This document shows positions 1 to 11,715 of a stretch of DNA of 64,000 nt, one piece after another. Below the pieces are notes generated by a model that was not told the DNA's origin, searched no databases, and saw only the letters and a program-made list of their open reading frames with translations. Source of the stretch: Phytomonas francai (lineage: Eukaryota; Euglenozoa; Kinetoplastea; Trypanosomatida; Trypanosomatidae); NCBI GenBank assembly GCA_001766655.1, contig MJCC01000004.1:1369842-1433841 (forward strand), written 5' to 3'. The translations under genes and the position numbers were made by a program. Position 1 is the first letter of the stretch; each line of letters opens with the position of its first letter.

Positions 1-1
1 T

Positions 2-118
2 GTGTGTGGTGCCGCCATCGTGTGGGCACCCGAGGAAGGACGCTCCACTTCGCTCAACAAGCTCTTGTACTGTAACCCAGTCGTCGATGAGCTTTACGTT
101 GATGAATCATGGAGCTAG
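2..118 (+). CDS. 3' end of a protein-coding gene, product unknown (truncated by window start)
   Basis: An open frame runs from the window edge to a TAG at 116-118 and gives 38 residues ending YVDESWS. The residue mix (alternating hydrophobic and charged, with PEEGRS and KLLYCNPVVDEL) looks like real coding sequence, and downstream the DNA fills with stops in all frames. It lies on the same strand as every other gene here, so it fits as the last exonless piece of the preceding gene in the cluster. Too little is visible to assign a family. It could be chance. Confidence 0.4.
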   Translation: MCGAAIVWAPEEGRSTSLNKLLYCNPVVDELYVDESWS

Positions 119-1498
119 ATATCGTTTCGCCTGACCACTTGATGGCCTTGTTTGGATGTGTGTGGGCAGTTTTTAATACCGTGTGCCTGACTGAGTAGGG
201 AGCGGCTGTGCTACACACGCGGGGTTGGATGCTTTGTGATAGCAGGGTGGTGCACTATCGAGGTGGGATTGCACAGCAGATGATGAGAGCACACCTTCTA
301 CGAGTGTACCTTTAATGAGCTTACTCGTGATGACTTGCAACGATTGTGTATATGTGAAAAGGTCTGATGCTGCGTTGGTTTCCCTTAGTGGAATTGCTTC
401 TGTGGAGTGACACCCGATAGTTCAGTCTGTGATACCCGAATAGTGCGGCCTCTTTTTGACGTTCGTGAACTCGTTCTGCTGTGTGATGAGCATTTAGTAA
501 ATTTCGCTAATTCTGAATTATCGCGTTGATGGACACATTACCACTTTGAACTGTCGTTTCTCTGACGCGGGCGAGCACGTTACCGTTGTTGTTACTGCCG
601 GGTACCCTTTTCTCTGCGTGGTGTGGTCGGTTGCTAGCCGTGGTGGTGGGCTTGGTGGGCATGGGGCTGCCTGAGTGCGGAGAGGCGCTAGGGCTGTGGG
701 AGGCTTATAGCGCGATTTTGCGCTGTTAGTTTTACCTGGTGCTCCTCATTTGGTGGGTGCGATAGCAACTCGTGTTACCGCTCTAACAAAGAAATTTGAT
801 GTTGGAGATGCGTGTCAAAGGGTTGCGAGATGAGTCGAAGACGTAGGCGCACGGAGGTCAGGACTCCCAACACTGCACCTTGTTGCTTGCGGAGGCGTGT
901 GGGTTCGGGTTGATGGTTATTTGATGTGTGTATATTACGGCAGGAGCCTTACGTGTGATGCAAGGGTCGATGCTGCGTTCTTCCTGATGGGCTTATGCCA
1001 TCTTGATAGACAAACCACTCTGACCTTGAATATATATCAACGAAGCCAAATAAACTGATGTGGGGCTCCAGCCGAGGACGATGGGTTGCGCTGTGCCACA
1101 TTTTAAGCCTTGCTTTTCCGTTTGCCTGTTCGTTCGCTGACGAGCGGGGAGGGCTCTCTGGGGTTCAACGGCTATCGGTGTCGGGGACAGGTGTGGGGTT
1201 ATGCATGGAAGACCCTCGATGCTGGGTTAGCAGTCGTCCTTGTTGACCTGACGAGAGACAACGGCGCTTGTTATTTGATTGGTGGGAGTGTGGCAATTTC
1301 CTACGCGCACAACCTTCTCTTGCATATTTTCTTACGACATCCCATACGTGCCCCACTCGGTTGCTTGACTGCCTCTTTTCTCTATTTTCCAATTTTGTCC
1401 CTTCTCTTGTATTCCTGCCCTAGCCGGAGAGGCGCATAGGTTTTAGGTAGTGGAAGCCCCTGTGGCGGTATATCACATTGTAAAGATATTATTGAAGG
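119..1498. other. Intergenic spacer, GT-rich
   Basis: This 1.4 kb spacer has no convincing gene. Unlike the other spacers it is rich in G and T on the + strand rather than AT-rich, with several GTGTGTGG-like patches. It probably holds the 3' UTR of the upstream gene and the 5' UTR of the next. Short open frames around 1058-1439 overlap each other in different frames and show no recognisable domain. Confidence 0.6.
1371..1423 (+). promoter_or_regulatory. Probable spliced-leader acceptor (polypyrimidine tract plus AG) for the TRAPPC2L-like gene
   Basis: About 50 nt of nearly uninterrupted C/T ends in TAG at 1421-1423, 75 nt before the ATG at 1499. This is the arrangement expected for kinetoplastid trans-splicing. 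The exact AG is inferred. Confidence 0.5.
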
Positions 1499-2488
1499 AT
1501 GTCGTTGGAGACGTGGGCTGTTGCAGCGGTCGCTATTGTAGATTCTGCAGGCACACCGCTCATCATTCGGACATTTCTTTCTCCTCCGTCTGTTCTTAAT
1601 GCACCTGAATTTCCCCTTCAGGCGCACCTTTATGCCGGGCCTGAGGACATTATTGCGCTCCATTTGTTACTTTTCTCATCTCTTGATCTCACCGAGGAGC
1701 TTGTGGCTGCGAAAAAACAATCCATGCAGGTTGTCGCCTCAACGGCAACGACTCTCCAGAGCGGATATGCACCAGGGCAGGTTTCTACGACTCGGGTTAA
1801 TCCCCAATTGTCAAATCATCTTGGTGCGGGGCCTAGAGAGAAATCTGATGGGATTTCATCCAAGCCGGCGGTGTCGAGTTCTACGCAGATCCCCACAACC
1901 CTTAAGACGTCTTTTTCCTCCGCCGCAACGCCGCAACGTCTTGTGACATCTACGACCGACATCCGCTTTCTGGGGAAGCTCATTCACGATTATCGTTTCC
2001 TTTCCTATGGTTTTTGCTCTGCCACAGGCATCACAACACTGCTTGTTACGGTGGGCAGCGAGGCCCCCTCGGATGCTGTAGTCCCACTGTGTCGAGCCAT
2101 CTACGAGTGCGCCTCTGCCGCGCTGTGCAATCCGTTTCGCACCCCAGCCCAGTGTTGGAGTGCACAGTTAATCGTCCTTGGGGAGAGCGATACTACAGAT
2201 GCAGTTTCACAGCGCGAGAGGGTGGTAGATGAAAATGCAACGGGTACCGCTGAGGCGGATTTTGTTGGGGTCCGTAAGTTGAATCCTTTCGAGATCCTAA
2301 AATTGTCGTCAAAGAGGAACCTTGGATTGCCATCAGGTTGCCAGGAGTTTACTTGGCCTGGATCCGCCCCAACACCAGCTTCAGTTTCGCATGAGCCGAC
2401 TTTAGCATTGTCGAAGACATTTAATACACAGTTGGAGTCAATTTTGTCAACTTTTACAGTTACTTCAAGAAGTTGCATAATTCATTGA
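1499..2488 (+). CDS. TRAPPC2L: TRAPPC2L/sedlin-like TRAPP complex subunit with insertion and C-terminal tail
   Basis: The protein has 329 residues and is probably a longin-fold subunit of the TRAPP tethering complex, which acts in vesicle traffic at the ER-Golgi as an exchange-factor assembly for Rab/Ypt GTPases. Residues 5-25 (AVAAVAIVDSAGTPLIIRTF) match the first strands of the sedlin fold. Residues 48-70 resemble its first helix (HLLLFSSLDLTEEL). Residues 150-222 match the second half, with the family-typical LHDYRFLSYGF region and a closing CNPF followed by a Pro (human TRAPPC2L has CNPFYNPG). The two halves are separated by about 75 Ser/Thr/Pro-rich residues (74-148), and about 105 extra residues follow the fold. 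Family members are usually about 140 residues. The first ATG after the pyrimidine tract is used. The fold assignment is good; TRAPPC2L rather than TRAPPC2 is an inference from the CNPF ending. Confidence 0.75.
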   Translation: MSLETWAVAAVAIVDSAGTPLIIRTFLSPPSVLNAPEFPLQAHLYAGPEDIIALHLLLFSSLDLTEELVAAKKQSMQVVASTATTLQSGYAPGQVSTTRVNPQLSNHLGAGPREKSDGISSKPAVSSSTQIPTTLKTSFSSAATPQRLVTSTTDIRFLGKLIHDYRFLSYGFCSATGITTLLVTVGSEAPSDAVVPLCRAIYECASAALCNPFRTPAQCWSAQLIVLGESDTTDAVSQRERVVDENATGTAEADFVGVRKLNPFEILKLSSKRNLGLPSGCQEFTWPGSAPTPASVSHEPTLALSKTFNTQLESILSTFTVTSRSCIIH

Positions 2489-2972
2489 ATACCCTTAAAA
2501 TTTACGGCGTCTCCCTCCTCATATATATATATATATATTTAAGAAATATAGCAAGTTGTTGATCATGAAGGGAAAGGCGAACGGAATTCACAAGAGAGAA
2601 TGCTGTGGATCGTCCATTTTGTCCCTTCTAGGGTTATTCTGTATCTGTACGAGTAGTGAGGATTCTGAGAGTAACAACTTCTAAAGGGGGCCTGTATAAG
2701 CAAATATTCGATTTTTGACCTTTTGTGTTCAAATTCTTGAAGTTTTTTTTTCGAACTTTTAGTAACAACGATACTAGCACGATTCTTATGATTATGGGAA
2801 TACTTACATTCATGTAAATACACAAATCATTATGATATATCTTTAAAAATATCAGCCCTCTTCTTCCTTTTTGTGTTGATTAGGAAAACTTATACAAGTG
2901 TAATTAAGCAGGCAAAGAACTATCAAACTTTTCCCCTGTCCGAGAAAAGGCACTCCTTGTATCGTATTATTC
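2489..2972. other. Intergenic spacer with an (AT)n microsatellite
   Basis: AT-rich, with (AT)n at about 2520-2540. A pyrimidine stretch plus AG at 2928-2944 is a plausible trans-splice acceptor for the gene at 2973. Short open frames on the minus strand have no recognisable domain. Confidence 0.6.
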
Positions 2973-3959
2973 ATGATTGATATAATGAATCCCACTTTTG
3001 AGGAACTACGAAGGGAGTTTTGCAAACTCCTTGACCCTAAGGAGCCGTTGGACAGCCGGATGCGAGAGCTTTACCGTCTGAAGGAATCCTACTTGAAGAC
3101 CTCGGCAGGCGCGGCGGTGTTGTTGGAAGCCATCGACACCACGGACTCCGTGCTGCTCCAGCATGAGCTGGCGTACAATATCGGACAGAGCGGTCTTGAG
3201 GAGACGATAGAGCCTTTGGGGCGCATCGTATCAGACACGAAGTATGATGACGTTACGCGCCACGAGGCTGCTGAGTCTCTTGGTGCCATTGGCAGCCCAA
3301 AGGCCATCCAGATTCTTGAGTACTACGCGGATGAGAAAAACGAGCCGAATCCCGCAGTCCGTGAGACGTGCGAGCTTGCGTTGGCTCGCATCGCGACGAA
3401 GATGAAGGAAGGTGACGCGGCACTGCTGCCGCCGGAGGGCTGCCCCTTCGTCTCTGTTGATCCGTCCCCCGCGTTCACGGAGCGGCTGAACACCGTAGAC
3501 GGCAAGCCGGCGCCGAGGTCGGTAGAGGAGCTCGCCAACCTCCTCCTCGACACCTCGGGCTCCAGCAGCTTGTACGCACGGTACATGGCGATGTTCACGC
3601 TGCGAAATATCGCCACGCCGGAGGCCGTAAATGCTCTCTGTCGCGCGCTCCGCGAGGACACGGCGTCGGCGCTCTTCCGCCACGAGGTTGCCTTCGTGCT
3701 CGGGCAGATGGAGGATCCGGGGAGCCAGCCTGCTCTCATTGAGGCTCTGAAAGACGAGAGCGAGGCTCCTATGGTGCGACATGAGGCTGCCGAGGCCCTT
3801 GGTGCGATCGCTGATCCGGTTTCTCTGTCGGTTCTGAAAACCTACGCTGAGCACACTGAGCCGATCGTGAGAGATAGCTGCATTGTGGCGCTGGAAATAC
3901 ACAAGTACTGGTCAAATTTCAACAAGCATGGGCAGGATGCCATCAACGCATCGGAGTAG
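2973..3959 (+). CDS. DOHH: Deoxyhypusine hydroxylase (HEAT-repeat di-iron enzyme)
   Basis: 328 residues. The enzyme completes hypusine on translation factor eIF5A by hydroxylating deoxyhypusine in the cytosol, using a di-iron centre held by four His-Glu pairs. All four pairs are visible: H64-E65 ([11 protein letters not shown]), H97-E98 ([13 protein letters not shown]), H237-E238 ([12 protein letters not shown]) and H270-E271 ([13 protein letters not shown]). They sit in two symmetrical halves of four HEAT-like repeats, with a linker at about 145-180 (family usual length about 300-320). The half-to-half internal similarity is as expected. M5 (2985) is an alternative start, but M1 is the first ATG after the probable splice acceptor. 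The gene looks complete with all metal ligands present, so it is probably active. Confidence 0.95.
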   Translation: MIDIMNPTFEELRREFCKLLDPKEPLDSRMRELYRLKESYLKTSAGAAVLLEAIDTTDSVLLQHELAYNIGQSGLEETIEPLGRIVSDTKYDDVTRHEAAESLGAIGSPKAIQILEYYADEKNEPNPAVRETCELALARIATKMKEGDAALLPPEGCPFVSVDPSPAFTERLNTVDGKPAPRSVEELANLLLDTSGSSSLYARYMAMFTLRNIATPEAVNALCRALREDTASALFRHEVAFVLGQMEDPGSQPALIEALKDESEAPMVRHEAAEALGAIADPVSLSVLKTYAEHTEPIVRDSCIVALEIHKYWSNFNKHGQDAINASE

Positions 3960-4695
3960 CGAAAAGCTCTAATAATGATAACCGATGTCATGAAATACAC
4001 TGCGGCCTGCAGCATCAAAAACAATCCATAAATAATAATAAAATATATATGATGTGGTCAAGAAGCAGTAAAAGGGAGTTTTCTGCGTTCTTTCCTCCTC
4101 CATTTCATATCTTTTGGGAGAGTAAGAAGGAGCTCTAGCGATTGTATGAGCATTTTTTAATTCTTGGAAGTATATCTGTGCAATAAGCAAAAATAAATCG
4201 AAAGGGATGGTATTTCAACTCAGCCTATTTTATTTTATTTCTTTTTTTCTTTTTCAGTGATAGTGATAGTATTAATGATAATAATATGTGGGAAATCTAA
4301 GACATGCATTTGGGAGGAGACATATTAATTGGATTATTCCTTTGTTCTTACTAATTGCATATGATGTTCACGTGAGCTCCTTTAAATACTCACACTGTTT
4401 TGAATGAACTCTTGGTAAGCTGAACTTACTGTATCCTTTTCCTTGAGATGAATAATGCTTTTTGGGTATTTTCCCTTAAGCTGCATATTCTCTCGCTTTA
4501 ATAGGCAATACTAGTAGCATATGATGTTGGAGATGGTTTCCTTCAAAAACAAGGTGATGTACTTTTCTTTAATATGCATTTACTAAAAACGTAATAATCT
4601 ATAAAAAAATATCTCAATGCTTATTGTAAGAATAAGACAAATTCATTAATAATAATAGTTTAAGCTTACATACCTCCAATTGTAACGGTAACATA
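3960..4695. other. Intergenic spacer, AT-rich
   Basis: 736 nt of AT-rich sequence with T tracts (for example 4229-4256, a C/T-rich stretch ending CAG, which could be a splice acceptor). No gene or structured element is seen. Confidence 0.6.
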
Positions 4696-5550
4696 ATGGG
4701 ATTTGCAACTGCGAAGGACGTGTGGTTGGCTCCCATGCAGCGAGACTGGCCCTTATTCATTTTATTCGTCGCTTTTTGGTTTTGCGTCCAATTCTTTTCT
4801 GGGATCGTCTTGCGCCGCATTATTCCTGGTTGGGAGCGGTTCTCAGCATCAGACCAGAGAGAACTCAAGCAGCGAGTGTGCAGCGCCCTGAATGGGATCA
4901 TCATGTCTGGAGGTTCAGCGATTTTCATTAGCAACCTATATTTCCTCTCCTTTAAACTCCCGGAGGATTTGTATCAAGTTGTGGATTTTTCCATATTTTT
5001 CGTCTTCAGAGTTGCAATAGTGGCTTACTTTACTTGGGATGTTGTCGTTTGCTTCACTTACAATTGGTCTTTGGTGTGGAAAATCCATGGCACTTGCAGC
5101 TTAATAGGGGCTTATTGTCTTTTGTTTCCATACGCAGACGTTTACGCAGGGTTCTACATGGGTTGCTACGAGGTCAACAACTTTTTCTTTCACACTTCTA
5201 TCGCACTTCGTATGATTGCCTCATACAACTCGAATAACCCCAAGTTGTTCTATACATGCACTAAGTACGCCGCCTGGTTTGAATACATCTTCGCATTCTT
5301 ATTTATTCTCATTAGATGTGTCTTAAGCACTATATTGACGTATTTTTTGGTGAGCATCGCGCTCCGTAATCTTTATGAGGATTTTGCGAATCGAAATACA
5401 CCGGGTTACATGCTGCGGACACATGATGAGCTGGCCTGCGTGTTGTGCACCGTAGGGGTTTGCTTAGTGCAATGCATTCAGTATTTCTGGTTGTTTGAGA
5501 TCGTGAATCGAGCAGCAAAAATGTTTACTAAGGAGAAAAAAAGTTCCTAA
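4696..5550 (+). CDS. TLC-domain (TRAM/LAG1/CLN8) multi-pass membrane protein
   Basis: The protein has 284 residues and is strongly hydrophobic. Likely membrane helices lie at about 18-40, 62-85, 95-120, 127-150, 193-222 and 245-272. Residues about 112-137 (WDVVVCFTY, then KIHGTCSLIGAY) resemble the TLC core, where a His after the third helix is conserved; the region YEVNNFFFHTSIAL around 156-169 fits the next TLC helices. The protein ends in a lysine-rich KEKKSS, which could serve as an ER-retrieval-type tail. TLC proteins include ceramide synthases, lipid-handling proteins and TMEM56/CLN8 relatives. The Lag1 double-His motif of ceramide synthases is not present, so a ceramide synthase call is not supported. 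Subfamily and substrate are unknown. Confidence 0.65.
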   Translation: MGFATAKDVWLAPMQRDWPLFILFVAFWFCVQFFSGIVLRRIIPGWERFSASDQRELKQRVCSALNGIIMSGGSAIFISNLYFLSFKLPEDLYQVVDFSIFFVFRVAIVAYFTWDVVVCFTYNWSLVWKIHGTCSLIGAYCLLFPYADVYAGFYMGCYEVNNFFFHTSIALRMIASYNSNNPKLFYTCTKYAAWFEYIFAFLFILIRCVLSTILTYFLVSIALRNLYEDFANRNTPGYMLRTHDELACVLCTVGVCLVQCIQYFWLFEIVNRAAKMFTKEKKSS

Positions 5551-6094
5551 ACGTCTTATAAATTTTAAGATAGTAAAGTTCATGTACATAAATCAAATGG
5601 TGATCTCCTGTATAAAATTGCATTAAATTAGATTCGGAAAGTGTTATAATTTATGCCTTATAAGGCTTTCGAGTTTTTAAATTGTACTATTATTGGGTTG
5701 TCAAGACTGATGTTTAACCTGCAACGATTATATTTGCCATCTGAAACACAGTGTGCTCCAATTGTTTAGTGCATGCACAGATGGTGCACCATAGTGCTAA
5801 TATAATATAACAGACTAAAAAGCATTCTTTTGTTTATTCCTCAAAATATAAGAGCAAAAGTCCTGTTTACTATTTTGCTTTTGAAATTCAAAAGGGTCTC
5901 ACTCTCCAAGGTTGTTTTTTCTCTTTTCAGTGGAAGGATAACGATACATAGTAGATATAGTTTATGTGTTAGAAGGAATCGTTCGGATTTTCTTCACAAT
6001 TAAATGAAAAACGCTAGAAAGCATCCTTATCAATATCTATCTCATACGTTTTTTCCCCTATCGATTGCTCATACAATAAGGGAGATTAAAACAA
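5551..6094. other. Intergenic spacer, AT-rich
   Basis: 544 nt of AT-rich sequence with no supported gene. A T/C-rich stretch at about 5914-5932 ending in CAG could serve as trans-splice acceptor for the KATNIP gene. Confidence 0.55.
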
Positions 6095-9000
6095 ATGAGA
6101 CATGCTTTATATGAGAAGAAAGAAGAACGCGGTAGAGAGGAGGAGACAGCGGGTTTAGGAAGCGAGACGCCTCCTCCATTTCCAACGCCCCTGGAACGTC
6201 ATACTCGGACATCCTTACAGGAGGGACTAAAGCCCTTGAAGGGAGAGCCCACAGAACCCACCACAAACATCATGACACCGCAGCTAGAGATGGAAAGAGG
6301 CGGTCTATCGACACAGGGTACAGCTTTGAAGACTAAGGAGAAGGATCAGGCCATGCGACCAAAACGTCCACCCAAACTCTATTTTTTTCATCAAAGCGGT
6401 ATCTTATCTTCAATGCGATCAACCACGCCGTCTACTCGTGAACAATCGAGCAGAGGGGGGGGGGCGGATTCGGGTGGTCTCCTCCCGAAGGGGGCGCCCG
6501 GCCGGGGGGGNNNNNNNNNNNNNNNNNNNNNNNNNNNNNNNNNNNNNNNNNNNNNNNNNNNNNNNNNNNNNNNNNNNNNNNNNNNNNNNNNNNNNNNNNN
6601 NNNNNNNNNNNNNNNNNNNNNNNNNNNNNNNNNNNNNNNNNNNNNNNNNNNNNNNNNNNNNNNNNNNNNNNNNNNNNNNNNNNNNNNNNNNNNNNNNNNN
6701 NNNNNNNNNNNNNNNNNNNNNNNNNNNNNNNNNNNNNNNNNNNNNNNNNNNNNNNNNNNNNNNNNNNNNNNNNNNNNNNNNNNNNNNNNNNNNNNNNNNN
6801 NNNNNNNNNNNNNNNNNNNNNNNNNNNNNNNNNNNNNNNNNNNNNNNNNNNNNNNNNNNNNNNNNNNNNNNNNNNNNNNNNNNNNNNNNNNNNNNNNNNN
6901 NNNNNNNNNNNNNNNNNNNNNNNNNNNNNNCCGCCGCCCGACTCGCGCCGGCGCCGGCGGCCGACGCGGCAGGCGACGCCGGGGCGGCCTCGATGGTCGT
7001 GGACTACATGCCCAAGGGGCGCTACGTGATCGTGAACTTCCTGTCCAACTGGGGGGACAACTACGAGGTCGGGGTTTGTGGCGTGGAGCTTTTCAACGAG
7101 TACGGCCAGAGGGTCATCCCGGACGAAACCGCCACATCGTCCTCGTTGTATGCTCACTCCCCCTCAGTGACTTTGGCGACGGATAGCGCCACCTCCCGCG
7201 AGGAGGCCGCGACACCTGGGAAGCATTCTCATCAGACCATGGATGTCGACTCAAGACAGGTCGTGTCGCTTATGTACACGACACGGGATGGCCTCTTGCA
7301 AATATTGGCAGAGTACCCATCCTCTGGAGAGGAATTCATCGCGATGCGCAGCGCAAGCGCCATGGAGGAGTTCTGCAGCAACCCGCGACGACAACTCTGC
7401 AACATCATTCGCAGCCCCTACAACACACACGACGAGAATGCCATGTTTGCCATCCCGTATAGCCACGGCCAGGACCACCTCCTCTGCTTTATGTTCGCGA
7501 CCCCTATCACCTTGAGTATGATTCGCATCTACAACTATTCCGGAAAGGGCCGCGTGCATACAACGAAGGGTGTCCGTATCGCCGAGATCACTGTCGACGA
7601 TGCGCTCGTCTTCCACGGCGAGATTGCGCAGAGCAGCGGCGAGTGGATCAGTGACCCATCACAGAGAGGGATCAAGAATTGCGAGAACATCCTCTTTACC
7701 CAGGACTTGTGCATCCTGCGACGTATTCTGCGCTTAGGCCATGGAAGCGATGACGGCGTGAATGGCGCATATGACGATGCGGATGCAAGCAGTACCCTGA
7801 GAGGTTGGATCGAGGAGGGTGGGCTACGCACGTCTTCCCCGTCCAGCACTACGCGCGGTGGGCGACCTCACACAAGCTCCAATCCTAACACCAGAGGTAC
7901 TACTTTTGTTTTTTACAGCAACAGCGATCAAAGGCAGAACTACGTGGGTGGAAGACCGCCCATGGCCGCTATGGGTGTTCCGTTATCAGATGGCCACCCC
8001 ACAGGTGACACTTTCACATCTGTGCCGGAAGAGAAGCCGCGGGTGAGACCATCCACTGTGGATGTGGCCCACCCAAGAGACCAATCCTTTACACAAGGTG
8101 TGGACCAATGTACCGGTATCTCTCTCCGCACCGCTTCACTGACTAAAGCCGCGTCCGAATCCATTAAAGCGACGAAAGCGCTACCCATGGTTTCAAATCT
8201 GCTCGACACGTCCTCATGCAATGCCTGGGTTGGGGATATGGTCCCTGACAACGACAAGGTCCCTGTGCGATCTGGTAGCGAGGGCACACAACTCTACACG
8301 TCCGCGTACCCTTCACAATGCCCCAAACAGGTTCGAAGCGCATGTTTCATGTTCCTTTCAACGTGGGGCGATACCCAATACATTGGCTTGAGTGGCGTGC
8401 GGTTGCGCGATGCTCATGGGAACAGCATCTGCGCAAACCTGAAGTGCGCGTCAGTACAGTATCCAGACGGCTCCCACATGACTCCCGAGGAGCAGGGGTC
8501 TTTTCAAACCCAGGTCAAACACTTATTCGACGAAAGCACCTACACCGCCTGCCTGTTGCCCTTCGTTCCTGGCATGGAGCTAGTTCTGGATTTTGATCAG
8601 CCTATCGAAGCTCTTGGCTTCCTGGACGTCGCAAACTACTCTGTCGGGGCACACACCTACTGCGGGGCGAAGGTGGTGCGCCTCTTTCTATCCGTCGGGT
8701 CCCCCACGCCATTTCTCGCATCCCCGAACGAGGGCCCGAAGCATCTCGCGCCGCTGATTTACCAGCACCTGTGGACGCTCGCAAGCCCGGGGAGGAGCCG
8801 TCAGGCGCTTCAACAGGCTCACGTGCTCGAGGTGACGCCGAGCGAGGGCGTTGTGCTGCGGAAGGCCCCTGTGAACTTCAACCGCGCTCGCTTCCAGACC
8901 TACGACCTCTCGCTCGAAACCCCTAACGGGGGCGAGATTGAGAGCGCCGAGTGGGGTGACAACGGCGGCCCCGGGGTCGAGCAGATGGATCGCTTCTATA

Positions 9001-10055
9001 TCGCAATCGGCCCGGGAACGGGTGGCGACGTCGCCCCAACAGGGGTCGGGTTTCTCAAAGACACAGAGGGCCATAAGATGCAGTGCATCCCCACGTTGGC
9101 GGGAACCACCTGCATTCGGGAAGGAAGTCTGAGTGCTTCGATGAACATCCGTGCGACGATGGCGATGCGGCGCGCACGCATGCTGCTGCGGGACTGGCCA
9201 AACTGGCTGCTGGATTACCAGCCCTACATCACCCCCTTGCTCCCTGTCGGCTATGTTCTGAAGGTGTGCTTGACTATCTGTGCTCGCTCTGTTGGCTCCA
9301 GTGCGAGTCTACCAGGTATCGCAGCGGGAGCAAAGACGAAGAAGGTGGGGGGAACCACCGGAAGCCCTTTCCCGGAGGCCGCAGACTCCCTGAAGGCCTA
9401 CCTGAAGGAGTGGATCCTTCAGCCCCTTGGGTCCTGCTCTTTTGTCAACGAGGACGGGAAGATAATTCAGGTGGCCCCGCCGTGCGAGGTCGCGACGGCA
9501 GGTGGGCTGAACTCGGGCGGCGTGCCCCTGCAGGGTGGGGACGCCCATGTGCTCGGCTTTTTGCGAAACCATGACGGGCCGTCTCTCTTGTCGGACGAGG
9601 ATATCGGCGGGGAAGGGCTCTGCGCGATGCACATGGTCGCGGAAAGCTTGGTATCGACATTGCCGACACCTCTGCAGTACCCCAGCCCGGATGCCGCTAC
9701 GGAGCAGCTTCAGGTCTATGTCGAGTTGGCGTACGTCTCCGACACGCCTTTTTGTCTGTCGGTCTTGGGGTTGAACCGCCCACTGGTTCTGGATGGGGCG
9801 GCGGCGTGGGTGAAGAACATCCTTGTGCGCATGGACGATGCTTTAATTTACGACAGCGGCGACGCGGCGCTACGGCTTGCGCATGGGGCCTCCTCGGTGA
9901 GGTCTGCGCGACAGTCTTCAGCGCATGCAAACCCACCGTTGCCTCTATGCGTGTCGTCACTTAAGCCGATTATCATATTTACGCTGGATACTAAGATACT
10001 TGAGAGCCTTAGACAGGATGTTATAGCCAGACAGGAAACAGTGGCCTTGAGTTAA
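6095..10055 (+). CDS. KATNIP: Katanin-interacting protein (KATNIP/KIAA0556) homologue, interrupted by an assembly gap
   Basis: KATNIP proteins bind katanin and microtubules at the ciliary base. Two clear copies of the KATNIP (DUF4457) domain are seen. The first starts at nt 7018 with VNFLSNWGDNYEVGV, then FNEYGQRV, continuing at 7400-7680 with RSPYNTHDEN, AIPYSHGQDHLL, IRIYNYS and ENILFTQD. The second, at 8335-8700, has MFLSTWGDTQYIGLSGV and LRDAHGNSI. A weaker third copy may lie at 9700-9880. The WGD then GL/GV pattern and the IPYSxGxDH pattern are family hallmarks. The N-terminal part from ATG 6095 is open to the gap in frame 2, whereas everything after the gap is in frame 0. The 420-N gap (or the G10 run near 6455) therefore hides a frame change, and the true length is unknown. 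An ATG at 6438 in the downstream frame would give a shorter product. Confidence 0.85.
6511..6930. other. Assembly gap, 420 N, inside the KATNIP gene
   Basis: The gap is flanked on both sides by extremely GC-rich sequence with G runs, so sequencing failure in a GC-rich patch is likely. The reading frame before and after does not agree across the stated length, so the N count is not the true size or there is a nearby indel. Confidence 0.95.
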
Positions 10056-11715
10056 TGGGGAAACGACATCGAAGGATGTATGGTCGTAGGACACCTTGGA
10101 GGGGATCTACAAACGCCTCTTTTTCTGACCATTTCTCGTATGATTCATTCTATCCGGTATGTGAACCAAGAATTAGAAAACAAGTGAATTTTGCTTTTTT
10201 CCTTTTTTCAGCTACCTTTCCTGGAATAGCACATGGAGAGAACTTTTTTTAATCTTTGTAAAATCTATTTGCTATAAATTTATGCCATGCTACAGTACTT
10301 GGTAATTCACACAATGGGTAGGTTTTGAGGCTACGCACTACTCTTTGGAAAGAATTCATGGGGGCACTTTTTACAGTAAGGCTCCAACTGACAGTAACAA
10401 ATGCTATTATATGTAAATAAAGCGTTGATGTTAAAAAATATTATATATTTCGGTTTGAAGATGTTAAATAAAGGAAGTAAGGAGTTCAAAGTTGCGTCGT
10501 TATCTTCTGAGTTGTGCAGTAAATTATATCGTTTTTTTTTTGGCTTTGCTTAGCTTCATGTGGGGTGACATATTCTTTCCACTCGTGGATATCCCTCAAA
10601 GGAATCGAGAAAGGGGGAGAGAGAGGCTGATTATGTGTTTTTTTTCAATTATTTTATTCATCGTAGCACTTCAATCTCTCGAATTTGTTCTCCTTTCTGT
10701 ATATACTTCAACATGACTTTTTTTAAAATACCAGATTCGCTCTTTCCTTCTGAAGGTATGAAAAGCAAAGATATACCAATGACAATGGAGACTATCATTT
10801 GTGTTGTTGCTTTTTCCTTAAAATTTTCTCAATTATGCGGTTTAAACGTTTCTCAATTTAAAAAGATGCACATATATTCGTCTTTAAGACGTTAAAGGAA
10901 ACCAGATGAGGATTCCTATATTGCAAAGGGACGGCACAATATTTTTTTGGAGGGGGGACTATATATATTTTGAAGATTTCTTTCTTTCCTCGCTTGCACA
11001 GGGCATTTTCCGTCAGACTTGCATGCAGCAAAAGAGTAGTTTGGTAACTTATAATGACAGCATAATGGGTTTGGGTTCTAAGGGATCGGTGCACTTTTTA
11101 CACTTTTTTCTTATTTTAGGTTCATGTAACCATTATTCAAACAGACATCGGAGGCGACTCTTCGATTTTTTTTGTAGTTCTTGTGTCTAATTCATTTACG
11201 CTAGGTACATCCAAATATTATAGATTACTGTGTACTGAAATAGAGCCGCGTGTAGTTAGGATAAATATTTCCTATTGAGTACAGTTGTCGTGTCCATCTC
11301 TTTGTGGTATCGCGGTTGAAATTGGTGTGGCATTTTTTCACATAGGTTGAACGCATTAAATAATTTTGGCGAATTAATAAGATCTCTTTTCCTTTCTCTT
11401 TGACCTTGCTTTTTTTACAATATTATATATATTGTGGATGAGCTGTATATTTGGTGTTTATTCGGCATCTAGGACTGCAAGAATCAATATATATATATAT
11501 ATATATATGAGCTTGTATAAAAAACAATTTTCTAACATTTGCCTCTATTTAGAACAAAGTATTTAGTGTTTATACCAAGGCGAAAATCTATAGTATATTA
11601 GAAATACATTTTTTTGATGAGATTTGGAATCAAAAATACGAAGAGAAGTAACTGTTAGTTAGACTTGTAAGCCTAGCTCAATATTTGTAAGACCAAAAAA
11701 ATAAGGAATTTGGCG
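10056..11715. other. Intergenic spacer, AT-rich
   Basis: About 1.65 kb. It contains an (AT)n tract at 11487-11508 and many T runs. Open frames of 70-90 codons at 10492-10895 and 10906-11190 are rich in Phe, Ile and Leu, as expected from random AT-rich DNA. No gene is supported. Confidence 0.6.
11487..11508. repeat. (AT)n microsatellite
   Basis: Eleven AT dinucleotides in the spacer upstream of the large stalk/FAZ-repeat gene. Confidence 0.9.

Noticed and set aside
6438..6510. ATG 6438 as the start of the KATNIP homologue
   Set aside because: It lies in a G-run-rich stretch just before the gap. The frame from ATG 6095 has a better protein-like composition, and the gap length is unreliable.
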